Source of the DNA: Todiramphus chloris collaris
Lineage: Eukaryota > Chordata > Aves > Coraciiformes > Alcedinidae
NCBI GenBank assembly: GCA_025345505.1
Contig: JANVCC010000021.1
Coordinates: 29,384,262 to 29,448,261, forward strand
Direction of reading: 5' to 3'
DNA length: 64,000 nt
Program-made: the position numbers and the translations under genes
Shown here: piece by piece, positions 22,320-33,560 of the stretch
Position numbering within the stretch: the first letter of the stretch is position 1
Layout: each line of letters starts with the position of its first letter
The notes under the pieces: model-generated
What the model saw: only the letters and a program-made list of their open reading frames with translations
Database searches by the model: none
What the model was told of the DNA's origin: nothing

Positions 22320-24099
22320 ATGTCACATTTTGCTTGAGTGTAATATTAATCAGTACACTGTAACTGTGGCTTTATTTTTGCCATATATTTTCTTTACATA
22401 GTTAATTAAAAATGAATCAATAAAGCTGGGATATTTCTCATTTAATTTAACTCTTTCAAGTTAGCCATACAGTCCAATTTTCAAGCTTAATTATTAATTT
22501 AGGTATGTCTACTTTAGCAAGGATTAGGGAAAACGGAAGGTCTACAAAGCAGGTTTTGTTTCATCTGTAGAAATACATATAAAACATGTGTATTGAGTGT
22601 TCATATGGAAATACTATTGCTCTTGACTGACTACAGATGGGACTTGTGTAAGTAGTTTAGATTTGTCATCTAGAGAGAGATGAGAAGCAGTCACCCTAAA
22701 TAGGGGGACGGGGGATGTGCTGTCATTATTATCTAACATGGGTGAAAAACACATGAACCTACCCATTAGATAACAGCCCTGTATACAACTCTACATATTT
22801 CTCAGCCCTCACAGATTAAAGTGCTTTAAAAGCAATAATGAAATAAAATGTTGTAAAGATTTCTTTTACAAGTATCGATGATGTGTCCCTAAATTTTAAA
22901 TGCTTGAAATTATGCAGAAGTGCCTTTCACTAAGTTTTAAATTCTCTAAAGAAAAACTTCATGATTTTATCTGGCCTTAAACACTAAAATGTGATCTCTT
23001 CAAGTTATCATCTAAATTATTGTCCATACTGGCTTCCAAGGATTGATCTATTTCTCCCTACAAGGAGGTAATAAAGAATCAAGTTACATCTGGTTTGATT
23101 TCCCTGTAATGAAACAGCCAATTGCCCCATGTCAGAAAAGATGTACTGTAGGTATTCTTCTGGGATTTTACCCGGCTTTTTCCAGTCAATAAAGAAATAA
23201 GATCTAACATTTCATTTATAAAACATGAATTCCACTGGGTTAGAAGCATCAGGAATGATAATAGGTTTTTGGTTTTTCTATACAGAATATTTTATCAAAT
23301 TTTTTTTTTTTTTTTTATATCTACCATTAAGAAAACAAAAAATACCATAATTTGTGACAATTTTTGGTCTGGTATACTTATTTTACAATGTAACAAGATA
23401 GTTTTCTGTGGTGTATTGCTTACAAATGCTAAACTGAATTCATAAGGGAAGAGTTAAATAAAATTACTGTAGGAAGAAGAATGCTCACAAGTGAGATGAA
23501 GGGTGCTCCAGTTTGCAGTAGTGGGGTTTGGGATGTACAAATTACTATACTGTAACAAATATCTCAAGGTACATTTTTTATTCTTCAATTATTTATCTTC
23601 TGTGAATACTTCAGCATTTGATTTGACTCAGCTTTTCCCTTCTATTTGTCTGCTACCTTAGTTGTCTTTTTTTTTTTTTTTTAATCTGACTGCACTACTC
23701 CTCATCCACACCATTATTTTTATCAGGGATAGATCCATTTGGCATTTGGATGGAAAAGATAAGCAGAAATTACTTCCTCTACTTGGAAAAATAGTATAGC
23801 AGCTTTTCTGGAAAGAATACTTTTGTCAGCAGATAATGTTAATTGTTTGCTCCAAAATTCACATGAGAAGTATTGAAATCATATTAATCCTAGCATCAGC
23901 GTGTTTTAAACCAAGCCATTATAGGGTTCAGTTTATCCACTTCTTCTGAACCTTCTGCCCACCATTTCTAGCCCTTATATTCCCTGTTTCTCTCTAAATT
24001 TCTCTGTTATCCTAGTACCATGAGTGTCCCCATGCTAACAAGCTATCTCTGAGATATCCTTGTCTTCTTCCACTTGAATATTTGTCACCTTCTTCTTTC
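22320..24099. other. AT-rich unique DNA without a gene
   Basis: No supported gene. Two T homopolymer runs lie at about 23300-23317 and 23667-23682. No recognised mobile element. Confidence 0.65.
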
Positions 24100-24560
24100 T
24101 TGCAGTACTGCAGAGAAGCTATTCTCCCACTTTCTCCAGTTCCCTCTCTGATCTCCATAGCGGGCAGGCAGAAGCATGCGCGTTTTTGCCAGATGGCCTG
24201 AGGTACATAAATTCTGATCGATAGGGAGGTCCATCTGATCTGTTCCTCTCCCTCCCTTTTGGCTCCCAGCTGCCAGGTAGACCTAAAAACTACTCTGCCC
24301 CTTGACAGGCCAGAAAAAAAGGATAGTGCTGTATGGCTGTCTCATTCTGTTTGCAGAAATGTGCTGCTGTGCACACCAGAGTCGTGATCCCCCAGTCACC
24401 CTGGCATTTGTTTTTCTCTAAGACAGCAATGAATTCTCTTTCTCTGGAGACCAAGAAGCTGAAAGATACTGGTGGGTTTCGATCAGAATACAGCTTAGGG
24501 TACTTACTTCTGAATTGCCTTATTTCAATGTAGTCTGTGTCATTCACAGGCTGTATATTA
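24100..24560. other. Higher-GC island, no recognised gene
   Basis: This stretch is visibly richer in G and C than its surroundings and contains GCATGCGCG near 24175, unusual in this CpG-poor window. A pyrimidine tract ending TCTTTCTTGCAG stands just before it, resembling a 3' splice site. Frames are open on both strands for about 200-260 bases (minus 24290-24547, plus 24333-24533), but neither translation shows a known domain. An exon of a non-coding transcript or an eroded repeat are both possible. Confidence 0.35.
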
Positions 24561-27396
24561 AAGTCTTGGCTCTAGTTGAGAGGAATTCAGGTAGGTTAAT
24601 TAATTAAACATTTTCTTACTGTGGGTTACAAGACCTTTCAGGTCCACAGAGAACATACAAATGATACAATCCTCTGGAATAATATATCATGCTTTTTTGC
24701 CTTTGTCACTACATTATGCATGGTCCTACTGTGGAATTTTAGTATTTCTGGATGTTCTTGTTGATCAACAATGTTCATGAGGTACTTTCACAATTTTATC
24801 TCCGTTTTTGAAAAACTACTTCTAGTTTTTACCTAACTTGTCTCTGACCTACCTTCCATAGCTTTACCTGAGGCACAAAAAGGAATCACTACCTAAGTAA
24901 GATCAGTTTAGAATAAATCCCCTAGCAGTTAAGAAAAAAAAATCCTTCTTAACATTCTTCTGTATGCAGTATTTTCTATTTTCAATCTCTTTTTAAAATA
25001 AAAACAGATGATAGCTAAATAGATGAAGCAAATATACATCTAAATGGCATTCAACATTATGCCAACTCAATCCACCACTCCTATTAGCTGTTTTCAAGAA
25101 TGTTTGAAGTGACAACTTAAAAAAATTGCTCTGAACTAGCACACTGGCATTACAAATCTCTTCACTTTATGTGTTCTCTCTTGCTCAATGTGACATCACA
25201 CTCACTAAGAAATAAACTCTTCTCTTTCTTTCAAATTGTGACACAATTGCAGTGCCAGGGGTGGAAGGTGAAGCTTTTGAGGAGCACTGTAAATTACCAT
25301 TGTGCCAATTCTGTGTTCTAAATTAAGGGTTGCAGTGACAGTAACTATCAAGAAAATTAGGTTGCTAGCATGGGAAGTCTTTTTTTTCTACTACAGCAGA
25401 GTACTAGAAGTATTAAGAATTAATAGATAAGTTCCTATCACCAAAGTGGATGCAGAAAGTGAAGGAGCTTGTTAGATCATGAATTAAACTTTATATTGCA
25501 ATGGGCATAGATAGGGCTATATATGATTTTGGGTGGAAATTTTGGAGCCAATTTTCATTCAGGTTCATAGCTATATGCTACAGATTCAAAGAAGATGTGT
25601 GTTATATATTAGGATTTCCTTGAGTTGCATATTATCAGGGTAATGAAGGGGCTTTGGATTTCATTTCAGACTAACTCAGTCTTGTTTCTCTAAAAGGAAT
25701 TTGCTTCTTTATGTATTATATGAAGGAATAATAGCTCTGAAACTTTGAGATATTATATCTGTATGTATGTCAATACATCTGTCAGTCAGTGATTTTTGTA
25801 ATTCTGCCTTGGGTCGACTCCTTCTCTGAAAGGGGAAGGACTTCTCTTGGAGCAGACCCAAGCATCAATTTTGCCTGCAAGACAAAATGAGGGAATATAC
25901 GATAGATATTTGTTAAATGTAAAGTAAAATTTAATTTCAGACATTTTTGCTTTAGTGAAGGATTATAGTTCTCTTACTGAAATATATTACATTAGCATAA
26001 AGAAACACTTTTAAATGAGACAATCAGTATTAGCAATCATATCTAACCTCCATAATAGTTTATTTACATGGTGTACACAACTCAGACAAAAACAGTTCAA
26101 AATAAATATTATTTTGTTACATTGCTGAATTTATCTTTTTGTATTTTGTGACCATTAAGACTGCCTATGAGCTTAGTATCCTTGAATTGAACTTTTAAAA
26201 TTTGCTTCATCCAGAAGTCAAGTGTTCTCCTTGGTTTTGTATTACATGCTGCAACAGAATTTGTGGGCTGACTGAATCTTTGTGTGTGGCTCCTCCTCGA
26301 CAGGTAAGGTTCCAAACTCAGTAGTCAAACCTGTGAATATTTTGTTATGTGGGTTGTATGTTTCCTGCTTTAAAAAGACAGACTTTACTTTTAGGACCAC
26401 CAGGAGGGGAAGGTGCCTTCTGGCATTAATAGATGGTTTTAAACATATATTGAGATCATGATATCCACATCAATGTTGCCAATGTTTTTTCATTTTTAAT
26501 TTCTCAGCTTCTGTAGCTCAGAAGTAGTGTGTGAACTTGTGTAGACAGCTAGACACATAAAATCTAGCCTTTGAAGTCTGAGCAGCTCTCTCTTGGCCTC
26601 TTTTTTTTTTTTCTTGACCAGTTAAGATAAACACTTATTTCCAGAGGACTCTGTTTTAGCTGTAGAAAAGGAAGGATGGAAACCACTGCATTAAGAGACT
26701 GAAGTGAGATCTTACAGTGACTCGCTGTGATGGTTTCAACAATAGTTCTCATAGGAATTGTGCAAATGGAGTTTTTCAATTCCACATCCTTTCCTATTGC
26801 TCACAAATGTGAATAACATCTTAGTTTTAAGGATTTCATAAAAAAAGTCAAACAGGATTTCCTTTTACTGCAAGTTAAAGCTGCTTTTTATTCTCCCTGT
26901 TCCATTTTTGGGCACATTCTTTTCTGGAAGATCAATGTGTGTCCTCTCCTCATTGCTGCTGATAAACCCCACCATTTAACTAATTTTTTCATTACTAGAA
27001 TCACTACTAATGTGATTTCACTAGTTTCAGAAATGTTAACATATTACCAAAGCTATCAATAGCAAGAGGAATATAAACCCCATAATTAGTGTTTAGTTTT
27101 GCATTATCTGTTGTATCTTTTCTTTCTGGTCCTTGTTTTGCATCCTTATTAAAGATGAACAGGTTTCATTACTTAACTATATACAAGATACTTATCAGAA
27201 TAATAAAGTGTTATACACCCAACATAGTTTGTACCATAGTTTATACTGCAGCTTTAGTTTGTACTTCTGCTGTAACAATGACTTATTTTATGTTTTGCCA
27301 TAACAGTGTTATACTGCTCCTATACACACCATAATTGTAAAACATACTGTGCTTCTGCATTCATTTAAAGAGCAAGTACTTGATAAGTACAAAGTA
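24561..27396. other. AT-rich unique DNA without a gene
   Basis: No supported gene or young repeat. One complex hairpin at 25808-25862 is listed separately. The right edge is the ATTA that borders the large palindrome. Confidence 0.65.
25808..25862. repeat. Imperfect hairpin, 14-bp arms
   Basis: CTTGGGTCGACTCC (25808-25821) pairs with GGAGCAGACCCAAG (25849-25862) at 12 of 14 positions. Inside, an alternative stem TCCTTCTC / GGGAAGGA is possible. No family recognised. Confidence 0.5.
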
Positions 27397-27400
27397 ATTA

Positions 27401-27551
27401 AGCAATAAGACATGACAGGCAGTGCATTTCTGGGGAATTATTGCACTTCTCAGATGTCTTGAAAGATACGAGGCTAAAGGTTGAGTGACTTCAGCCACCT
27501 GAGAAGTGGAATAATCCCCCAGAAATGCATTGCTTACCATGGTTTATTGCT
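27401..27551. repeat. 151-bp palindrome, MITE-like, 56-nt arms
   Basis: The left arm (27401-27456) and right arm (27496-27551) are reverse complements at 47 of 56 positions with no gaps. Their core TGCATTTCTGGGG and outer AGCAATAA match exactly. The loop is 39 nt (27457-27495). ATTA stands directly outside both arms (27397-27400 and 27552-27555) in direct orientation, so it is not part of the inverted repeat and may be a target duplication. This is the structure of a small non-autonomous DNA transposon or of an ancient hairpin repeat. No transposase is nearby and no family name can be given. An RNA copy would fold into a long near-continuous stem. Confidence 0.75.
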
Positions 27552-27834
27552 ATTATGAAATGGAAATTATGAAATGAAAATAGGAGGAAAAGATTATATC
27601 TGTGCATTTATGGAGGATTACTTATATAGGTATGACATCACTGTCAGCTCTATATGTGTCCTGAGAGTTCTTAAATACATTTCAGAATTAGCACATGAAC
27701 AACACAAGTAATCCAAAACTGCTGTTTCAGCACTTCTCATTACCAACTTCACCTAGACCAGCCCCCCAACATTTCCCTGCAAAATCATATTTGTATTCTC
27801 GGTACAGACTTTGTCTCTGATACTAATCACACAA

Positions 27835-27879
27835 CCTCAGGGGGTGTGGTTATTCCGAAATAATCATACCCCCTGGAGG
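27835..27879. repeat. Tight hairpin, about 20-bp arms, 4-nt loop
   Basis: Left arm CCTCAGGGGGTGTGGTTATT (27835-27854) and right arm AATAATCATACCCCCTGGAGG (27859-27879) surround CCGA. The differences from perfect pairing are two G-T pairs and one extra base, so RNA would pair almost throughout. It is 280 bp downstream of the 151-bp palindrome. Confidence 0.7.
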
Positions 27880-27911
27880 ATTAGAGGCATTTGGTTGCTT
27901 CCTTGCCTTGT

Positions 27912-27945
27912 AACACCCCAAGGTCATTATCTCATGATAATCACA
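27912..27945. repeat. Degenerate third palindrome module
   Basis: CCCCAAGGTCATTATC and GATAATCACATCTCCTGG are partly complementary around a short loop (TCAT). The right side, GATAATCACATCTCCTGGAG (about 27936-27955), is also a diverged direct copy of the right side of the preceding hairpin. It looks like an eroded relative of that hairpin. Confidence 0.4.
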
Positions 27946-27955
27946 TCTCCTGGAG

Positions 27956-30235
27956 TTGCCTTATTGCTTAAGTGTAACACTAAATTTTAATTACAATGAA
28001 ATAGAGCTCTTCTGGTAGTTTATACAACATCCTGTGTGCACAAAGCCAGATGGAAATAATGCCTAGCTTTTACTGTAATAGCATGCGGAGGGCTTGTGCT
28101 CCAGTGCAATAAATGATTATGTTTTTGTTGGATTTTTGATGAGAAAATAATTTTGAACTGAATTTGCAACACACTACTATGAATTTTAACATGGGGTCTT
28201 ATTACTGTTCTGATTTGTTGTAGGTTAAATTTAAATTAAATATATATATATATACAGTGAAGAAACACATTGATAAAATGTAAGTCTTTGCTGTAGATAG
28301 GGAGCACAGTGTTTCGCTCTTTAGGCATTTCAAAGAGTCATCACTAAGAAATTACCTTTGCACTGAAAAGTGAGATAGAGGTTTCCTGAGAAAGGTTTCA
28401 TTTTGCAAAGGAATTTAAATTTTTCTGTCCATGAGTTCTTCTCTTGTCAAGCAAAGTAAACTACTATATGATGCTTTTGCTTAAGAACATACCTGCATAT
28501 GTATTTATTAAATATTTTAAGCTGTTTCCACAGCAAGATCTTAAAGCATTTTTAAACCACTCTCTGCTTTGGATAGAGAAGTTGTGATGTTTAGTATTTA
28601 CCAGTCCTCTGACAGGATGTTATATGTGGAGGTATAGAAAACACAATTTCTCAAATCAAAAAGATGCAAACATATAAAATAATATTTAAGTCCCATAATT
28701 CAAACAACAACAACAAAAAAAAGAAAACAGGGAAAATCAAAATCATCAGATCTGTTGGACTACATAGTAATATCTGAATGCATTATGTCTGTAACTGCTT
28801 CTACACTGTTTTGATCACAGTTAGAACTGCAGTTGTATCTTCAGGCATTTAGAGACAGATAATTTGCTATTCATTCTTAGTAACTATCTTACTATAATGC
28901 AGCATTTCTTTTCAGAGAGCTTTCAGGACTTTAACAGAGTTGTTTTCCTTCTATTACTCTTTTTTTAGATATTTACAACAAAGATAATAATAGGGGTTTT
29001 TTTTGTCAGAATGATCAAACTATATGATCCTGGTTCTGTCATGTTGTATTTTGTTGTGTTTTAGCTTTCTGCACTGCAACTTAGTCAATCAAATGTTAAC
29101 ATAGCATTTAACTCTTGAAGGTGCATGACCTGATATTTTTATTGTTCTTAGTATTATTTTTACTTAATTATTAAAACAGCATGAAAATAAAAGTAGTATG
29201 CTCTTGTATGCTCACAGCTTAGGTGTGCTCCTTAAAGTAGAGTTCCTAGCTATTTGCTTACAGAGGAGACTTTCCCACCGTTTGCTCTGCCTCACCAAGT
29301 CTCCCTATCGATCAATGACTTTTCTCCCATCCAGTGACGCCTTCTTGGAAACCAGTGACCACCTCCCAGTGGTGTTATTAGCAATGGGTGTTATTAGGAA
29401 TTCTTAGGAATGGGTGTTATAAAGATATTAAACTTCTATGCATATGTAACTTCATGCATTGAACTGAGTGACTCTCAAAGAAAGGTGATCTTATTAGTGT
29501 TCCTCATCAGGAAATGAGGAAAACTTTCCTAATGAGGAAAAAACTAATAAACATCCTTTAGTACAGCTCACCAGACTGCTATGTGAGAGATGTTAGAAAT
29601 CAAATGTCGTTAGTTCAATTTTTAGTGGAACTAATTTTTTTTTTTTTTTTTCCAAGAGACAAATTCTTTCCTTACAGGCTCTGTGAAAGCAGTAAGTCAC
29701 TTCAGGAAGAATTAGCTCTAGCCTGCAGTCAGAGAGATCGGTTGATTTCACTAGGATTATGACAGTATCGCAATTAGGAACATTTGACCGATCCTTCTGA
29801 TTCAAAGTTACAGTGATTCTGTAGTATGGGACAATGAAATTTAATCAGCTTTCTGCTGTGCTCAAGTTTGCTGTCACCAACAAGGGTTCACTAGTTTTTA
29901 TTTGCTAATAAAGGCATTTTTTATTTCAGTCACATTGCTCAGGGATTTAAAAATAGTAATAATTATTGTATAGTGCTAAGAAACAAAATTATTAACTGTT
30001 GCATAAAGTAACCAGACTGTGAATATTTCACTCTTCTTAAAGCCTCTTATCTTGTTCTACTCTTACACATAGGTCATATTATGCACTGCTTTGTGCTAGT
30101 TTGACAAGAACTAATGTGAATACTTAAATATTTTAAAGGCTGCACATTTCAGAATGATAAAATACTCAACTGATCTTCCTTTCCTGTTGAATTTGCAGGT
30201 AATGATAAAATATTTTAATCCCTTTTTTATTTATT
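27956..30235. other. AT-rich unique DNA without a gene
   Basis: No supported gene. A (TA)n run lies at 28237-28253 and a T run at 29634-29651. No mobile element recognised. Confidence 0.65.
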
Positions 30236-30255
30236 TTGTGTGTGTGTGTGTGTGT
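30236..30255. repeat. (TG)n microsatellite
   Basis: About ten uninterrupted TG units, the longest dinucleotide repeat of this type in the window. Confidence 0.85.
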
Positions 30256-31035
30256 CTATTAGTGATTTTAACAACAAACTCTAAATGTTCTTTTGAGGAA
30301 AAATCTTCAAATAAGGCCATGCAATGACACTTTTTAACTACAGTTGTTTTTTATTCAGCCATAAAATCTATCTTTCATATAGAAACCCACTTACATGTCT
30401 TACTTCAGTGAAGGTTATTTGTAGACTGAAGGTCTTTTCTTGTCAAGATATGATGAATACCATGTGTGAAGACAGAAGAGCATCAGGACCTGTATTAGCC
30501 GGAAAACCCACTGATCTGTGAATAACCTAAAAAAGAAAACCTGAAGATTAGCAACGTCGCTTTTAAGAATGATCCATCAAATTCAACAAGCAGATTCACA
30601 GAGATGAATCATCTAGTTCCTTTTATTCCAACAATACAGTAAAGGTTATTTCCCTTCCTTACAAATAGAAGTTCTGAAATACAGGAAATAGAGACTTGTG
30701 AGTCTTTTTCAGTCATAAGGCAATGATTTTACATTTTTCATTCAGTGTGCCTTTTTAAACATTTTTCCCTTTTATTTGTCAATTGAAGTAGGTGTGGATT
30801 AGCCCATCCAGTACACAGCTAAACTGTGATTATGTCCTATTTTACATGAGGTTACATTTTCTATAAAGATTAAGACTTCTGTCAAAACCATTTTATAAAG
30901 AAAAAGAAATAATTACACATTTTTAGTACATTTTTAGTACTTTATTACGGTGAACTATTGCTTCCTCCTAGTTTGAAAATCCTGTGACATCACTGTGATA
31001 ACCTACTCTGATGTCTGATAAAAACTATGTAATTT
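30256..31035. other. Unique DNA without a gene
   Basis: No gene or mobile element. A short tandem copy of ATTTTTAGTAC occurs near 30919-30940. Confidence 0.6.
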
Positions 31036-31084
31036 TCCTCTCCTCTCCTCTCCTCTCCTCTCCTCTCCTCTCCTCTCCTCTCCC
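31036..31084. repeat. (CTCTC)n pentamer microsatellite
   Basis: About nine tandem copies of CCTCT, pure pyrimidine on the plus strand, followed by CCTGTCCC. It makes a short open frame with repeated Ser-Pro-Leu that is not a gene. Confidence 0.92.
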
Positions 31085-33199
31085 TGTCCCTAAACTGACT
31101 TTGACTGAAGATTCAATATTGTCCATTAAAGAAAAATCCATTCCAAACATTGGTGAACTGTTAACTACCCTTTCCATGGAAATGTACTTCAGAAATTCTT
31201 ATCTGGAGGTAGAAATTTTGTGGCAAAATTTCTGGGCTTAACTTCTAGCCATTGAATGTTTGACTATGAGACTGAAGAACTACTGCTAAGAAAGTCTTGT
31301 TTTAGAAGCACTTTATTTTAGCCTGTGATCCTCTCTTAATACTATCTTTGATAAGCAGAAAGAGCTGGAACATTTCACTACTTGCTATTTCTTTGATTAC
31401 TTCTGTAAATCTTCTCTCTGTTTTGTCAACATCCATCTGAACACGCCATTTTTGGTTTATAAAAAAAACATGGTGATTGATGTATGTTAATAATGTAGTT
31501 ATAAGACCTAATTAAATAGATTATTCATACTGACCAACAGCTATAAAATCTGTCCTGCAATAATTGTTTAGCATAAGCAATGAAAAAAAAGGAAACAATA
31601 TTACCTGTTGAATTGAAACTGCTTTCTTTTCTGTTGACTTTATGTTCTCCTTTTTAGCATTTGTTCAACATTTGTGAAGGTTACTTTACAGAATCTATAC
31701 TGATTCAGATACAGCTGGGATTATTACAAGAATTTTGCATCTTGCTCCTATTTCTGGGAGGACAAGATCAAAAACCACCTTGAAAAACAACACAGAGAAT
31801 TATGAGGCTAATTTTGTAACTTCTCTGTATTTGGAAAGTAAATGAACTATCTCTAAGCAGCAGCTCTTACATTCTAGAAAATAAGGTAGGTGGATTTTCA
31901 TTATGAGATAAATGGAGAACAAATGAAAAAGAATATTTAAAAGAAATTACAGTAAAGCATATTTTTTATTTCTTTAATGGTGGAGAAGTGAATAGTCAGT
32001 GACAAGGTCATGGGAAGCAATTATTTTTACAAGAGTTATGAGCAGAAAGCAAAATTTTGTAAGTTAACTTTCATCTGTTAAAGTGAAGAAATGATAAGTA
32101 AATTTAAATATGGATATAATACAGATCTCTGTACACCTAAAAGACTCCTCTGCTTGTGCTTATTGAAGATGGCCTCCATTATGCAAGATAAAAATTTTGG
32201 CCCTGCTAGTTCTGAACAATCACCACTGCTGTAGATGTCTGTGTGGTAGGGAGGCAATGACCACTGTGACTCATAACATATCCACAAGCCTGGAGGGTGC
32301 TGAGCTCAGGGGTACTCCTCTGCATTTCTGGCACTTGGAGGCACAGATATTCTGAGTTCCTCAGGTTCTGAGCTTACTGGCAGAAGCTAAAGAAATTGTC
32401 TTTTCTGTCTTGTCTTTGCACTGCTCTTCAGCTCAGGGCCAGAGTTTGGATCAGACTACCCTTAATATACATCTTTTCCCTAAAGTAGTCTTGCTAAAAA
32501 AAGCTCTAGATAAAGAACTTTTGTGTACTTCCTCATTTCCTTTTATCTATATAACCACAAATTTTGCTAGATACAATAAACTTTTCAACTATGAACATGG
32601 GAATTACAATAACTTTTAGGAGCCAATGGGTGACAAAGTTGTTTCTCTTCCCTTTAAATAGCTGGTAATTATTTATACTGCAATATGAAGCTTTTGGTAA
32701 TGTTATTTATATAGTAATTTTCATTTTATTTATATAGTAATTTTCATTATGCAAATTAAATGAAATAGCATCAATGTTACATAGCTAATGATTTATAGTT
32801 GCAGGAATGAGAACCTTACGGCTTGAACCATCACACAATATATGGAATAACCTTGAGGGCATTTCAACACTTAAGTACCATCCATTTAAATCTCTTAAAA
32901 CCAATAAAGGATTAGTGCAAAAGCTAATCTGGGGCATACATAATAAATTCTCTATTTAGAGGGGCTTCAGGGTGTGTATTTAGAATTTAAGTTTTTGTGA
33001 GGGCCACGTTTACCTAAATATTTGCCATTTTTGACACCTGAAAGAAAGTAACTCATTATAAAGATACTGGGTTTTGTCTTGATGACATAATGAAACTTAT
33101 CATGGCAGCATAAGCAAAAGAACTGCAGAAGGAACTTCCGCTGATTATAGGTAGCAAAAAGCCTTGAAATGTATGTCCCACCAACAGGAATAGTCATAA
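31085..33199. other. AT-rich unique DNA without a gene
   Basis: No supported gene or recognised mobile element. A perfect 23-bp tandem duplication lies at 32703-32748 (listed separately). Confidence 0.65.
32703..32748. repeat. Perfect 23-bp tandem duplication
   Basis: Two identical copies (32703-32725 and 32726-32748), each beginning TTATTTATATAGTAA and ending TTTTCATT, with no difference between them. The lack of divergence suggests a recent slippage or repair event. Confidence 0.9.
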
Positions 33200-33560
33200 A
33201 TCACATGGGAGTGCAGAAGCGTAGGCTGTCAATGGCACTTAAATGCAGGACTGCGGCAAAGTGAAAAGCCCTAAGTTAGAATTTGGCAGTGAAAGGCTAC
33301 CTGTATTATTGATTTGAACTTGAGTTTAAACAGCCGCCCCTTCAATTTAATATCCCATTCTGATGACGTTAAAGCAAACTCATTGCCAAATAAAACAGGG
33401 AGTTAAAGAGACATGTTGCTTGATATAGCAAAACAATGAAACAATTTAATTAGTCGATAATGTTTCTGGCACTGGAGTATACACAGCAATAAACTGCTTT
33501 TGTGGTTGATTAAATGCTGAAGTGAAGCAGAGCGTGAAATCTTTCTCAGAGGAAGTAGCT
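33200..33560. promoter_or_regulatory. Possible conserved non-coding element
   Basis: No repeat family and no open frame, but motif-dense sequence: SOX-like AACAATG and ACAAT (33431-33444), a homeodomain-like TTTAATTAGT (33445-33454), CGATAATG, and TGATGACGTTA near 33360-33372 (CREB/AP-1-like). This mixture is typical of developmental enhancers in gene deserts. Conservation cannot be seen from one sequence, so the call is weak. Confidence 0.25.
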
